The notes under the pieces were generated by a model. The model saw only the letters and a list, made by a program, of their open reading frames with translations. It searched no databases and had not been told where the DNA came from. A stretch of DNA of 64,000 nucleotides from Allofranklinella schreckenbergeri (GTDB lineage: Bacteria; Pseudomonadota; Gammaproteobacteria; Burkholderiales; Burkholderiaceae_C), in the NCBI RefSeq assembly GCF_003703475.1, contig NZ_RDQM01000005.1, positions 1 to 64,000 of the forward strand, given 5' to 3'. The first letter of the stretch is position 1. Each line of letters opens with the position of its first letter. A program made the translations under genes and the position numbers. This document shows, one piece after another, positions 8,964 to 16,966 of this stretch.

Positions 8964-9755
8964 ACATATTCCAATGTGAGCAGCCTTCCCCCATCAACTC
9001 ATCAAGGGCGGGCGCTCGAAAGAAAGCCCAGGCAGATCAAATGGCAGACAGAAAAGCATGTACACGGCCCCATCCATGGCGCAAACAGCGCTCAGTCGGT
9101 TGAGCAAACGTGCGCCAAAGGCGGCGCTTGTACGGGGATAAGGGCGAAGGCTGTGCCAGCAGCGGGCTGTGACAACGGCAGTGGCAACAGGCGATGGATT
9201 GGGGCTTGTGACCAAGCGCAAGCGCGTGGCCCTTGCTCTGGCACAGGCCGCGACGGGCGGTGCGGGCGCAAAAACAGCGCCAACCATACGGCCCCTGCCA
9301 AAATCCACAATACCAGCGACATGGTTCGCTAAACGTCCTTCAGGCGGGCCAGGCATTCGTGTTGCGCACTGGCGCTGCGGCTGACCACCTGGAAAAAATG
9401 GCTTTCTGCTGTGTTCGATCTGCACAAGCTGACCATGCGACGCCGCAGTTGTTCTGTCCTTTGGGCGTTGGCAATGGGGCTTGGGCGCGTGGCTTGCCTC
9501 GTGACGTCTGGATGGGCCGACAGCCTCTGCACAGCGCCCCTTTTGAAGAAGGCTCGCGGGGCTTGTGACATGCGGGGAGAAAGCGGCAACCAAGGCGCCC
9601 CCAGAGACGGGAAAAACCGCGAACGGATTGCACTAAACTCACTCCGCTTGTTTCGCAACCTTCCTATCCTGCAATAAGGCAGAGCGATTATAGGGGCGCG
9701 CAGGGCTGCGACCGCCGGTTCCTTTTTCTCATCCTCTTCGGTTTTGTGCTCCACC
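8964..9755. other. Gene-poor stretch between rne and the GGDEF-EAL gene
   Basis: About 790 bases between two divergent genes hold no convincing gene. The best candidate is a minus-strand frame at 9092-9322 that starts MSLVLWILAGAVWLALFL, a plausible membrane helix with AAGGA upstream, but the rest is proline-rich and unlike any family I know. In a neighbouring frame of the same strand a cysteine-rich piece (ACCHCRCHSPL) follows, so this could be a frameshifted remnant of a small membrane/zinc-ribbon protein. The usual neighbour of rne in many Burkholderiales, rluC, is not here. Promoters for both flanking genes must lie in this stretch but I could not place them. Confidence 0.4.
9092..9322 (-). 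CDS. Doubtful small membrane-anchored ORF
   Basis: This 76-residue frame has one N-terminal hydrophobic helix (LVLWILAGAVWLALF) followed by a basic, proline-rich tail. A weak AAGGA site lies about 12 bases before the ATG. There is no recognisable domain and no operon partner other than rne downstream on the same strand. It may be a real small protein, a decayed gene or chance. Confidence 0.2.
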   Translation of the reverse strand: MSLVLWILAGAVWLALFLRPHRPSRPVPEQGPRACAWSQAPIHRLLPLPLSQPAAGTAFALIPVQAPPLAHVCSTD

Positions 9756-12179
9756 ATGACGGGCCCTGTGTCGGATTTTGGCCATACATCGTTGCCGCAC
9801 GCGGGTTTGCGGCACGGTGATGGCTGGCACCACATCTCAAGCAGCCAGCCCATTGCAGTGTGTTTGCTCAACCGCGAGGGCACCTTGCTGGATCTCAACC
9901 CCAGCGCGTTGCAATTGTTCTCTTGCACGGCGCGACAAGCATTTGCGCGCAAGCTGAGCGACTTTATCGATGACTGGCCAAGGCATGTGCAGGCCTTGCG
10001 AGCGGCGGTGGATCAAGGGCAGCGGTATTACGCTGCCACTGCGCAATTGCGCGTCGGCGGGCGGCCTATGCCTGTGGTGCTGGAAGGAGTGGGCATCCAG
10101 CACAGCCAGCAAATTCTCATGACGATCCGGTGCCTGTGCGATTCAGGCGGTGTAGATGTTCTGCAGACGGTGGATCAAGGGGTGATGATGCACGATACCG
10201 AGGGGCACTTGGTGTATATCAACCAGGCGGCGCTGTGTATTCTCAACCACCCTCCTGAAGGGCTGCAATGGCGCGATGGTTTGTACTCGCAAGCTTGGCG
10301 ATACGTGGATGAGCAAGGCGCGCCGTTGCCACTGGAGGAAACGCCTACGATGCAGGCGCTGCGCACGGGAAGTGTCAAGCAAGGCATCATGGGGCTGTAC
10401 CGCGAAGAAGACCAATACTTTCGCTGGTTGAAAGTCATGGCCATTCCGCTGACCTATGTACCTGGCGGCGCGCACGAGCAGGTGCTGACGCTGCTGGACG
10501 ATGTGACCCGGCAGCGCCGCGATGAGAGCATGTTCAACCGCTTGCAAGCGCTCTCTGCCATGGGCGCCTGGGAGTGCAGCAACAACTACTGCCATATGAC
10601 TGAGGGGGCCTTGCGCATCTTGGGCCTGGAGGCCCAGCCTACCTCTTTGCAAGACTTTCTGGCTTGTTTTTCCCCTGTGAATGCGGCCCGCCTGGGACTG
10701 GCGGTGCAAAAGGCCCTGAGTGAGCGCTCCTCCTTTTCCGTGGAATTGAGCTTGCCGGGCGTGCCACTGCGGTGGTTGCGCGTGCGGGGCGAGCCAGACC
10801 ATCTGGACCCTCTATCCAGCCGCATCAGTGGCACGCTGGAGGACATCAGCCGCGAAAAGCGCACACAAGCGTATCTGCACCAGAAAAGCCGCACCGACAC
10901 GCTCACCGGCTTGCTCAACCGCGATGCGATTTTGCTCAAGCTGAAAAACTACACGGAGCGCGACGCCCCAGATGTGGCGGTGCTCTACATTGATTTAGAT
11001 CGCTTCAAACTCATCAACGACGCCCTCGGCCACGACGTGGGCGATCGCGTGCTGCAAGAAGCTGCACGCCGCTTGCGCCAGGCCACCCCGGAGGGCGGGC
11101 GTTGCGCCCGCATGGGCGGGGACGAATTTCTCATGCTCTGCCCTGAGCACGAGCACCAGACTCCCGCCTTCGTGGCCGAACGCATCCTGGGACTGATGAG
11201 CCTGCCCTTTCAAATCGGGCACACCAGTTTGAACGTATGCGCCAGCATCGGCATTGCCCGCGCGCCGCAAGATGGCAAAGATGCCTCCACTCTCATCCAG
11301 AACGCCGATGCCGCCATGTACGAATGCAAACGCCGCGTGGGCAATAGCTGGCAGTTCTACAGCCAGGATCTGGCGCGCCGCCAGCGTGAAAAACTGCAAT
11401 TCGACATCCTGCTGCGCCGGGCAATTGATGAAAACGAGCTGCGCCTGTTCTACCAACCGCAAGTGGATTTGCGCACCGGCCACCTCGTGGGCGCCGAAGC
11501 GCTGATGCGCTGGCACAGCAAAGTCCTGGGCATGGTGCCGCCCAAAGCTTTTATCGAGCACGCCGAAAGCTGCGGCGAAATCATCCGCATCGGCTCCTGG
11601 GCGCTGCGCGAAGCCTGTCTGCAAGTGCAGCGCTGGCGCGAGATGGGGCTGACGACGGTGCCCATCTCCGTCAACGTCTCCTACCGCCAATTCCTCACTG
11701 AAGACCTGGCCTTTGTCGTCGCCGACGCCCTGCGCTCAGCCGATCTGGACAGCAAAGCCCTGGAGCTGGAATTCACCGAACGCGTGCTGATTGAGGACGA
11801 CCCGCTCACCGCCCGCACCGTCGCCCGCCTGCGCGAGCTGGGCATCACCCTCTCCATCGACGACTTTGGCGAGGGCTACAGCGCGCTGAACTACCTGCGC
11901 CGCCTGCCCGTGCAAAAGCTCAAACTCTCGCGCGAATTCCTGCAAGGCGTGCCCGGCGACCGCTCGGACGTCGTGATCTGCCAGGCCGTGGCCTCCATCA
12001 CCCAAAACCTGGGCCTGGGGCTGATCGCCGAAGGCGTGGAAACCCCGGCGCAACGCCAGCTCTTGCTCGATATTGGCGTCTCGCAAGCGCAGGGCTACCT
12101 GTTCGCCCCGCCCCTGGTGCCCGACGCTTTTGCCCAATGGCTGGCCCGCCCCGACCGCTGGGGCCAGATGCAGCTTTAG
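9756..12179 (+). CDS. PAS-GGDEF-EAL cyclic-di-GMP signalling protein
   Basis: An 807-residue cytoplasmic protein without signal peptide or membrane helices. It has PAS-like sensor regions (about 20-125, 135-255 and 260-365), a GGDEF domain with intact MGGDEF near residue 454, and an EAL domain with AEALMRW near 580, NVSYRQF, and DDFGEGYSAL. Both catalytic signatures look intact, so it may make and break cyclic di-GMP, with one activity possibly serving as a regulatory site. The ATG at 9756 was chosen; a TTG four codons upstream has no better ribosome-binding site. Its stop codon falls inside the left arm of the 277-bp palindromic element, so the last residues or the stop may have been set by that insertion. 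Confidence 0.92.
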   Translation: MTGPVSDFGHTSLPHAGLRHGDGWHHISSSQPIAVCLLNREGTLLDLNPSALQLFSCTARQAFARKLSDFIDDWPRHVQALRAAVDQGQRYYAATAQLRVGGRPMPVVLEGVGIQHSQQILMTIRCLCDSGGVDVLQTVDQGVMMHDTEGHLVYINQAALCILNHPPEGLQWRDGLYSQAWRYVDEQGAPLPLEETPTMQALRTGSVKQGIMGLYREEDQYFRWLKVMAIPLTYVPGGAHEQVLTLLDDVTRQRRDESMFNRLQALSAMGAWECSNNYCHMTEGALRILGLEAQPTSLQDFLACFSPVNAARLGLAVQKALSERSSFSVELSLPGVPLRWLRVRGEPDHLDPLSSRISGTLEDISREKRTQAYLHQKSRTDTLTGLLNRDAILLKLKNYTERDAPDVAVLYIDLDRFKLINDALGHDVGDRVLQEAARRLRQATPEGGRCARMGGDEFLMLCPEHEHQTPAFVAERILGLMSLPFQIGHTSLNVCASIGIARAPQDGKDASTLIQNADAAMYECKRRVGNSWQFYSQDLARRQREKLQFDILLRRAIDENELRLFYQPQVDLRTGHLVGAEALMRWHSKVLGMVPPKAFIEHAESCGEIIRIGSWALREACLQVQRWREMGLTTVPISVNVSYRQFLTEDLAFVVADALRSADLDSKALELEFTERVLIEDDPLTARTVARLRELGITLSIDDFGEGYSALNYLRRLPVQKLKLSREFLQGVPGDRSDVVICQAVASITQNLGLGLIAEGVETPAQRQLLLDIGVSQAQGYLFAPPLVPDAFAQWLARPDRWGQMQL

Positions 12180-12451
12180 AGCGTGTTATGCACTTTTCGC
12201 CCCCCGCGAGAGCGCCCCGGCGTGTGCAGTGCAAGGCGCCGTCCCCGCCGCAGCCTGGCTGCGCTGCAAGGGGACGGCAACGCCGCAATGCGCATGCCGG
12301 GGCGCTCTCCCTTCGGGCTGGCCCCAAAACCATGCACTCGCCGCGTTGGCCCGCTTGCCAAGGCAGCCAGCCTTGGCGGCGCGCGCCGCCTTGCGATTAC
12401 ACGGTTTTGGGGCCAGCGCGGGGGTGCGCAAAGTGCATAACACGCTCTAAA
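12175..12451. repeat. 277-bp nested palindromic element (MITE-like)
   Basis: The ends form a perfect 22-bp inverted repeat: TTTAGAGCGTGTTATGCACT plus TT at 12175-12196 and its complement at 12430-12451. Inside are two large symmetric hairpins. The left one pairs about 12208-12232 with 12291-12315 (22 of 25) and contains a 9-bp GCCGTCCCC stem. The right one pairs CTGGCCCCAAAACC with GGTTTTGGGGCCAG around a GCCAAGG/CCTTGGC stem. No protein-coding frame is credible. The architecture fits a non-autonomous transposable element or a structured RNA. It supplies the stop codon of the preceding gene. Confidence 0.8.
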
Positions 12452-12454
12452 CCC

Positions 12455-12522
12455 AATTCAAACGAAAAACCATTTCAATACCAACTTGCCGAAACAAGGT
12501 AATTTTATTTCTCTTTGATTTG
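12455..12522 (+). repeat. Dispersed intergenic palindrome, copy 3 (forward)
   Basis: A well-conserved forward copy with core TTGCCGAAACAAGG and right arm TTTTATTTCTCTTTGATTTG. It directly abuts the 277-bp element and ends 39 bases before yaaA. Confidence 0.85.
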
Positions 12523-12561
12523 TAAATAAAACCCTTTTCCGGCCAGGACAGGAGAACCCCC

Positions 12562-13380
12562 ATGCTGTTTCTGCTCTCGCCCGCCAAATCACTCGATTAC
12601 GACAGCCCCATTGCCCCCGAGCTGCCCACCAGCGAGCCGATCTTCACCGCCCAATCGCGCCTGGTGATTGCGCAGTTGCGCCAGAAAAGCGCTGCGGAAC
12701 TCTGCTCCCTCATGTCCATCAGCGCCAAACTGGCCGAACTCAACGTCCAGCGCCACCGCGCCTGGAGCGAAACGCCCGCCCCCGAGCAGGCGCGCCAAGC
12801 CGCGCTGGCCTTCAATGGCGACGTGTACGAAGGGCTGCAAGCGGCCAGCCTCAGCGCGCAAGATTGGACCTGGGCGCAAGAGCATCTGCTCATCCTCAGT
12901 GGCCTATACGGTGCGCTGCGCCCGCTGGATCTGCTGCAACCCTACCGGCTGGAAATGGGCACGCGCCTGCCCGTGCCGCTGGCGGAAAAGGCCGATGCGC
13001 CCGTGGCGGAAAACCTCTACCAATTCTGGGCCGAGCCGCTGGCCCAGTATCTGAACACGCGCCTGAGCGCGCACCAGACGCCCATCATCGTCAACCTCGC
13101 CTCCAACGAATACTTCAAAGCGGTGGACACCCGCCGCGTGAGCGCGCGCGTGATCGAGTGCGTATTTCAGGATGAAAAAGCCGGCCAATACAAAATCATC
13201 AGCTTCCTGGCCAAGCGCGCCCGCGGCCTCATGGCCCGCTACGCCATCGAAACGCGCGTGCAGCGCCCCGAGGATTTGCGCGGCTTCGACCGCGAGGGCT
13301 ACGTATTCGACGACGCCCTCTCGAGCGCCGACAAACTCGTTTTCCGCCGCCGCGAAGCCGACCGCCCGCGCGCGGCGTGA
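12562..13380 (+). CDS. yaaA: Peroxide stress protein YaaA (DUF328)
   Basis: This 272-residue protein begins MLFLLSPAKSLDY, the invariant opening of the YaaA/UPF0246 family. In E. coli YaaA lowers free iron and protects DNA from Fenton damage during peroxide stress. Further family segments seen are LSGLYGALRPLDLLQPYRLEMGT shortened here to GLYGALRPLDLLQPYR, VNLASNEYFKAV and KRARGLMARY. Length is slightly above the usual 258. A GACAGGAGAACC ribosome-binding site precedes the ATG. It appears monocistronic, with ackA converging from the other side. Confidence 0.93.
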   Translation: MLFLLSPAKSLDYDSPIAPELPTSEPIFTAQSRLVIAQLRQKSAAELCSLMSISAKLAELNVQRHRAWSETPAPEQARQAALAFNGDVYEGLQAASLSAQDWTWAQEHLLILSGLYGALRPLDLLQPYRLEMGTRLPVPLAEKADAPVAENLYQFWAEPLAQYLNTRLSAHQTPIIVNLASNEYFKAVDTRRVSARVIECVFQDEKAGQYKIISFLAKRARGLMARYAIETRVQRPEDLRGFDREGYVFDDALSSADKLVFRRREADRPRAA

Positions 13381-13410
13381 AAGCGTGGGGGCGTGAGCGG
13401 GCTCTGAACG

Positions 13411-14613
13411 CTACGCCATGCCCACCACCGCCCGCACCGAGCGGGCGATGACCAGCTCCTCATGCGTGCGCACCACCAGCACAGCGGTGCGCGCCTGCTC
13501 GGCGGAGATCCAGGTGGCGTGCTCGGCGTTGCGGGCGGGGTCCAGCTCAATACCCATCCACCCCAGGCGCTCGCAAATGCGGGCGCGAATGAGCACGGAG
13601 TTTTCGCCAATCCCGCCGGAAAAAACCAGCGCATCCAAGCCGCCCAGTTGCGCGGCCAAAGCGCCCAATTCGCGTTGCGCGCGCATGACGAAATAGTCGA
13701 TGGCGCGCTGAGCCTGCGGCGTGCCAGCGGCCTCCAGCGTGCGCATGTCGTTGGACAGATCGGACAGGCCCAGCAAGCCCGATTCGTGGTAGAGCACGCG
13801 GGCAATCTCTGCGCTGCTGAGCTTTTCCTGATCCAGCATGTAAAGCAGCACGCCAGGATCGATCTGCCCGCAGCGCGTGCCCATCGCCAAGCCATCCAGC
13901 GGCGAAAAACCCATGGAGGAAGCCACCGCCCGGCCGTCATGCACCGCGCACATGGAGGCACCGTTGCCCAGGTGCGCGACGACGACGCGCCCCGCCGCCA
14001 ACTGCGGCGCAAGCTGCCGCATCTGGCCGGTGATGTATTCATAGCTCAAGCCATGAAAGCCGTAGCGGCGCACGCCCTGCTCGTAATAGCGCGAGGGCAG
14101 GCCGAAGGTGTCGTTGACAAACGGCTGGTCGCGGTGAAAGGCGGTATCGAAGCAGGCCACCTGCGGCACGCCGGGGAAGGCAGTCATGGCGGCGCGCACG
14201 CCAGCCAGGTTATGCGGCTGGTGCAGCGGTGCAAAGGGGGCCAGGGCCTCCAGCGTCCGCATCACATCGGACGTGATGACGAGCGGCGCGTTGAATTGCG
14301 GCCCGCCGTGCACGATGCGATGCCCCACCGCCGCCAGTCGCAGGGCGGGGAAGTGGCGCTGGATCGTCCGAATCACCACCATCAAAGCGCCAGTGTGGGT
14401 GCCCAAATCCCCTTCGGCCACACCTTCGGCAACAGGCAGAGCTTGCCCTTGTGCGTCCTTGAGCTGGATGACCCCATCCGGGCCGATTTTTTCCACCTTC
14501 CCCGAGAGCAAGGCCTCGTCGCCCGTGGCGGCAAACAGCGCCACTTTCAGGGAAGAAGATCCCGCGTTGAGCACGAGAAATCCGCAATCGCTCCAATCGC
14601 CATTGACAGCCAT
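13411..14613 (-). CDS. ackA: Acetate kinase
   Basis: AckA interconverts acetyl phosphate plus ADP and acetate plus ATP. The 400-residue protein has the signature LVLNAGSSSLKVALF near the N-terminus, VGHRIVHGG, ACFDTAFHRDQP, the nucleotide-binding VVAHLGNGASMCA, and VFSGGIGENS near the C-terminus, all typical of the acetokinase family. It lies downstream of the phosphate acyltransferase gene on the same strand, so the two probably form a pta-ackA type pathway, although a 265-base gap holding a palindromic repeat separates them. The enzyme could also act on propionate or butyrate. Confidence 0.95.
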   Translation of the reverse strand: MAVNGDWSDCGFLVLNAGSSSLKVALFAATGDEALLSGKVEKIGPDGVIQLKDAQGQALPVAEGVAEGDLGTHTGALMVVIRTIQRHFPALRLAAVGHRIVHGGPQFNAPLVITSDVMRTLEALAPFAPLHQPHNLAGVRAAMTAFPGVPQVACFDTAFHRDQPFVNDTFGLPSRYYEQGVRRYGFHGLSYEYITGQMRQLAPQLAAGRVVVAHLGNGASMCAVHDGRAVASSMGFSPLDGLAMGTRCGQIDPGVLLYMLDQEKLSSAEIARVLYHESGLLGLSDLSNDMRTLEAAGTPQAQRAIDYFVMRAQRELGALAAQLGGLDALVFSGGIGENSVLIRARICERLGWMGIELDPARNAEHATWISAEQARTAVLVVRTHEELVIARSVRAVVGMA

Positions 14614-14683
14614 TCGTTGTCACCCACTGTGTTCAGGTTGATGCATGCACGGTGCGGGCCATTTCCCGCACACCAATCATTTC

Positions 14684-14750
14684 AATCAAAAGAAAAACCA
14701 TTTCACACCCAAATTGCCGAAACAAGGAAATTTTATTTCCCAATGAATTG
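14684..14750 (+). repeat. Dispersed intergenic palindrome, copy 4 (forward)
   Basis: A well-conserved forward copy (core ATTGCCGAAACAAGGAAATT, left arm AATCAAAAGAAAAA). It lies between the minus-strand phosphate acyltransferase gene and ackA, 70 bases upstream of the ackA start. Confidence 0.85.
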
Positions 14751-14878
14751 GAAAATAATGCCAGGCATACGCCAGATCGCCACAACTGCAACGCGACACG
14801 CGCGCAGCGGCTGGCGACCCCATCGGCAACTTGCGCTGCGGCAGCGTTGGCAGCAGTCACGCCACCAACGCCAGCGGC

Positions 14879-16267
14879 TCATCGCTGCTTTTGCTTTGCC
14901 TGCCAAGCGTAGTGCAGGTTGGCCACGGCGCAGGAAGCCAGGCGCGCCATCGGGCTGTCAGAGCGGGAATTCAAAATCACCGGCACCTTGGCCCCCAGCA
15001 CCAGGCCGGCAGCTTCCGCATGGCTGACGAAGGTCAGTTGCTTGGCCAGCATGTTGCCCGCATCGATGCCAGGCACCACCAGGATGTTGGCCTGCCCGGC
15101 CACGCCGCCGCTCAAGCCCTTGGTGCGGGCAGCGCCCACGTCCATGGCGTTATCCATCGCCAGCGGGCCTTCCACCAAACCGCCCTTGATCTGGCCGCGA
15201 TCGGCCATTTTGGACAGCAGCGCCGCATCCAGCGACGACTGAATGGCAGGGTTGACCGTCTCCACCGCCGAGAGCACGCCCACGCGCGGCGTCATATCCA
15301 GCGCCTGCGCCAAATCGATGGCGTTTTGCACGATATCGACTTTGGTGTGCAAATCCGGCGCGATGTTGATGGCCGCATCGGTGACCATCACCGGCTCGGC
15401 GCGGCCTGGCACATCCATCACGAAAACGTGCGTGAAACGCCGCCCCATGCGCAAGCCCATCGCCTTGTCCAGCATGGGATGGAGCAAATCGTCGGTGTGC
15501 AAATGCCCCTTCATCACGGCATGCACGCGGCCTTCGTTGACCAGCGCACACGCCATGGCCGACGCAGCGCGATCGCCCTCGACATCGACGATCTCGAAAG
15601 CGGAAATATCCTGCTGCAACTCTTGCGCCACCGCCCGGATGCGCTGCGCATCGCCGACCAGAATCGGCACGATCAAGCCCTTGTGCGCCGCACGCAAGGC
15701 GCCGCCCAGAGAGTTGGGATCATCGGGGCACACCACCGCAATGTGCACGGCGGGCAGGCTGCGCGCGCGCTCGATCAACGCCTCGAAGTGACGATGCCGC
15801 TGCACCAGCAGGCCCGGGACTTCGACATCATCGCGGTCGAACTTCTCTTTGGGCGCATAAACGCTGGCCTGCCCTTCCAGAATCAACGCCTGATCGGCCA
15901 CGCGCTGCACCCCGGTGCGCAAGTGCACGATGCCATCGGCCTCTTTGCCCAGCACCTCCACCTGCACCAGCAGCTCCTCCCCCACATGGGCGCGCTCAAA
16001 AGCCTCGAACGTGTTGCGCTTGAGCAAAGTGCCAGGCCCCGGCAAATGCGTGCCCAACAAAGAAATGGCCAACGAAGCCACATACATGGTGGAGGCAATG
16101 TTCTCCGGCTTGCCATCGCCGTTGACATCCACATCGGGCAAATGCATGGGGTTCAAATTGCCAGACGCGGCGGCGAAAACATACAAATCGTCCGCCGTCA
16201 CAAGGCGGCGCAACTGGGCACGCTCACCGACCTGAATCTCGTCAAAAGTGCGATTGATTAAGTGCAT
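14879..16267 (-). CDS. Bifunctional MaoC-like hydratase / phosphate acetyl- or butyryltransferase
   Basis: The 461-residue protein joins an N-terminal MaoC-like hot-dog domain (about 1-150, with AAASGNLNPMHL as the hydratase-like motif) to a C-terminal phosphate acyltransferase domain (about 165-461, with MKGHLHTDDLLHPML, VMVTDAAINIAPDL and GPLAMDNAMD). The second domain exchanges phosphate and CoA on an acyl group. Such fusions are annotated as enoyl-CoA hydratase/phosphate acetyltransferase in Burkholderiales. With ackA downstream it would complete acyl-CoA to acid plus ATP. The ATG at 16267 was chosen since the family begins MHLINRTF; the in-frame upstream part has no homology. Substrate chain length is not clear. 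Confidence 0.88.
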   Translation of the reverse strand: MHLINRTFDEIQVGERAQLRRLVTADDLYVFAAASGNLNPMHLPDVDVNGDGKPENIASTMYVASLAISLLGTHLPGPGTLLKRNTFEAFERAHVGEELLVQVEVLGKEADGIVHLRTGVQRVADQALILEGQASVYAPKEKFDRDDVEVPGLLVQRHRHFEALIERARSLPAVHIAVVCPDDPNSLGGALRAAHKGLIVPILVGDAQRIRAVAQELQQDISAFEIVDVEGDRAASAMACALVNEGRVHAVMKGHLHTDDLLHPMLDKAMGLRMGRRFTHVFVMDVPGRAEPVMVTDAAINIAPDLHTKVDIVQNAIDLAQALDMTPRVGVLSAVETVNPAIQSSLDAALLSKMADRGQIKGGLVEGPLAMDNAMDVGAARTKGLSGGVAGQANILVVPGIDAGNMLAKQLTFVSHAEAAGLVLGAKVPVILNSRSDSPMARLASCAVANLHYAWQAKQKQR

Positions 16268-16433
16268 GAATAGCTCGTCCCTGCCTGCTGCGCAGGCGTG
16301 ATTCAAAAACCCCGCTACACGACAGAGCACCTGTCAAGCGGGAAAACCATCATACCCGGGGATCCAGCCGCTTCGACGCACACCGCGGCGCAGTCCTAGC
16401 CAACCCGAGATCTGGCACAAGATCACAAGGCAC

Positions 16434-16468
16434 AAAAAAACCCGCTTGCCTGATGCAAGCGGGTTTTG
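16434..16468 (-). terminator. Terminator of the tRNA-Arg transcript
   Basis: CCCGCTTGC (16441-16449) pairs perfectly with GCAAGCGGG (16455-16463). On the minus strand it is followed by seven Ts. It lies directly 3' of the two tRNA genes. Confidence 0.88.
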
Positions 16469-16473
16469 ATGGT

Positions 16474-16551
16474 TGGCGCGGCTGGCAGGATTCGAACCCA
16501 CGACCCCTTGGTTCGTAGCCAAGTACTCTAATCCAACTGAGCTACAGCCGC
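16474..16551 (-). tRNA. tRNA-Arg (anticodon ACG), copy 2
   Basis: The minus strand gives a complete cloverleaf: acceptor GCGGCTG paired with CAGCCGC, the anticodon stem CTTGG/CCAAG around the loop CTACGAA (anticodon ACG, read as ICG), and the T-loop GTTCGAATC. The CCA end is encoded. The sequence is identical to the upstream copy. Confidence 0.95.
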
Positions 16552-16560
16552 TAAACAGAA

Positions 16561-16582
16561 AAAGCCCTTTAATGAGGCTTTC
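16561..16582 (-). terminator. Possible weak terminator between the two tRNA genes
   Basis: AAAGCC (16561-16566) and GGCTTT (16576-16581) form a 6-bp stem with a T run on the minus strand. It may reduce read-through or mark a processing site between the tRNAs. Confidence 0.4.
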
Positions 16583-16594
16583 AAATTTGAAAAT

Positions 16595-16672
16595 TGGCGC
16601 GGCTGGCAGGATTCGAACCCACGACCCCTTGGTTCGTAGCCAAGTACTCTAATCCAACTGAGCTACAGCCGC
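16595..16672 (-). tRNA. tRNA-Arg (anticodon ACG), copy 1
   Basis: The first transcribed copy, with the same mature sequence as the other tRNA-Arg(ACG): acceptor GCGGCTG, anticodon loop CTACGAA, encoded CCA. Identity extends a few bases into the 3' flank, suggesting local duplication. Confidence 0.95.
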
Positions 16673-16683
16673 TGAAGGGGAGA

Positions 16684-16712
16684 ATTCTAGCACACAAAAA
16701 ACAGCTTTCTGC
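16684..16712 (-). promoter_or_regulatory. Probable promoter of the tRNA-Arg genes
   Basis: On the minus strand TAGAAT (16684-16689) lies 12 bases before the 5' end of the first tRNA, a good -10 position and sequence. A clear -35 hexamer is not visible at 17 bases spacing. Confidence 0.45.
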
Positions 16713-16893
16713 ATTCTTTATCGATACCGCCGTCCACCCCAAGCTGTCTGACGCCTGCCCTATCCTGGCTTTTTATGGGAGAATCCGTTTCTTTACCTTA
16801 CTCAGGCGGCGCACATAGCAAAGGTTGCGACAGCGCAAACGCCGCGTTGCTCCGACATGAACAGGCCAATGCGACATTTGCCCAGCCAAACCC

Positions 16894-16917
16894 AGCGCGG
16901 CTTTGACCGCGCTTTTT
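16894..16917 (+). terminator. Terminator-like hairpin in the thrS leader
   Basis: AGCGCGG (16894-16900) and CCGCGCT (16907-16913) form a 7-bp perfect stem followed by five Ts, 50 bases upstream of the thrS start. An upstream GCCGCG (about 16841-16850) could pair with the left arm as an antiterminator. This has the shape of an attenuator; no T-box consensus is visible. Confidence 0.5.
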
Positions 16918-16966
16918 GCTGTTTGTGCGCCCACGCCCCGCCCGCCGACCGGCCCTCATTGACACC

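Noticed and set aside
5949-9332. Plus-strand open frame of 1127 codons opposite rne
   Set aside because: The minus strand encodes full RNase E with catalytic and zinc-link motifs. The plus frame has no recognisable domain and reflects high GC codon bias.
12183-12443. Several open frames inside the 277-bp palindromic element
   Set aside because: They arise on both strands from the same symmetric GC-rich sequence and have no ribosome-binding sites or homology.
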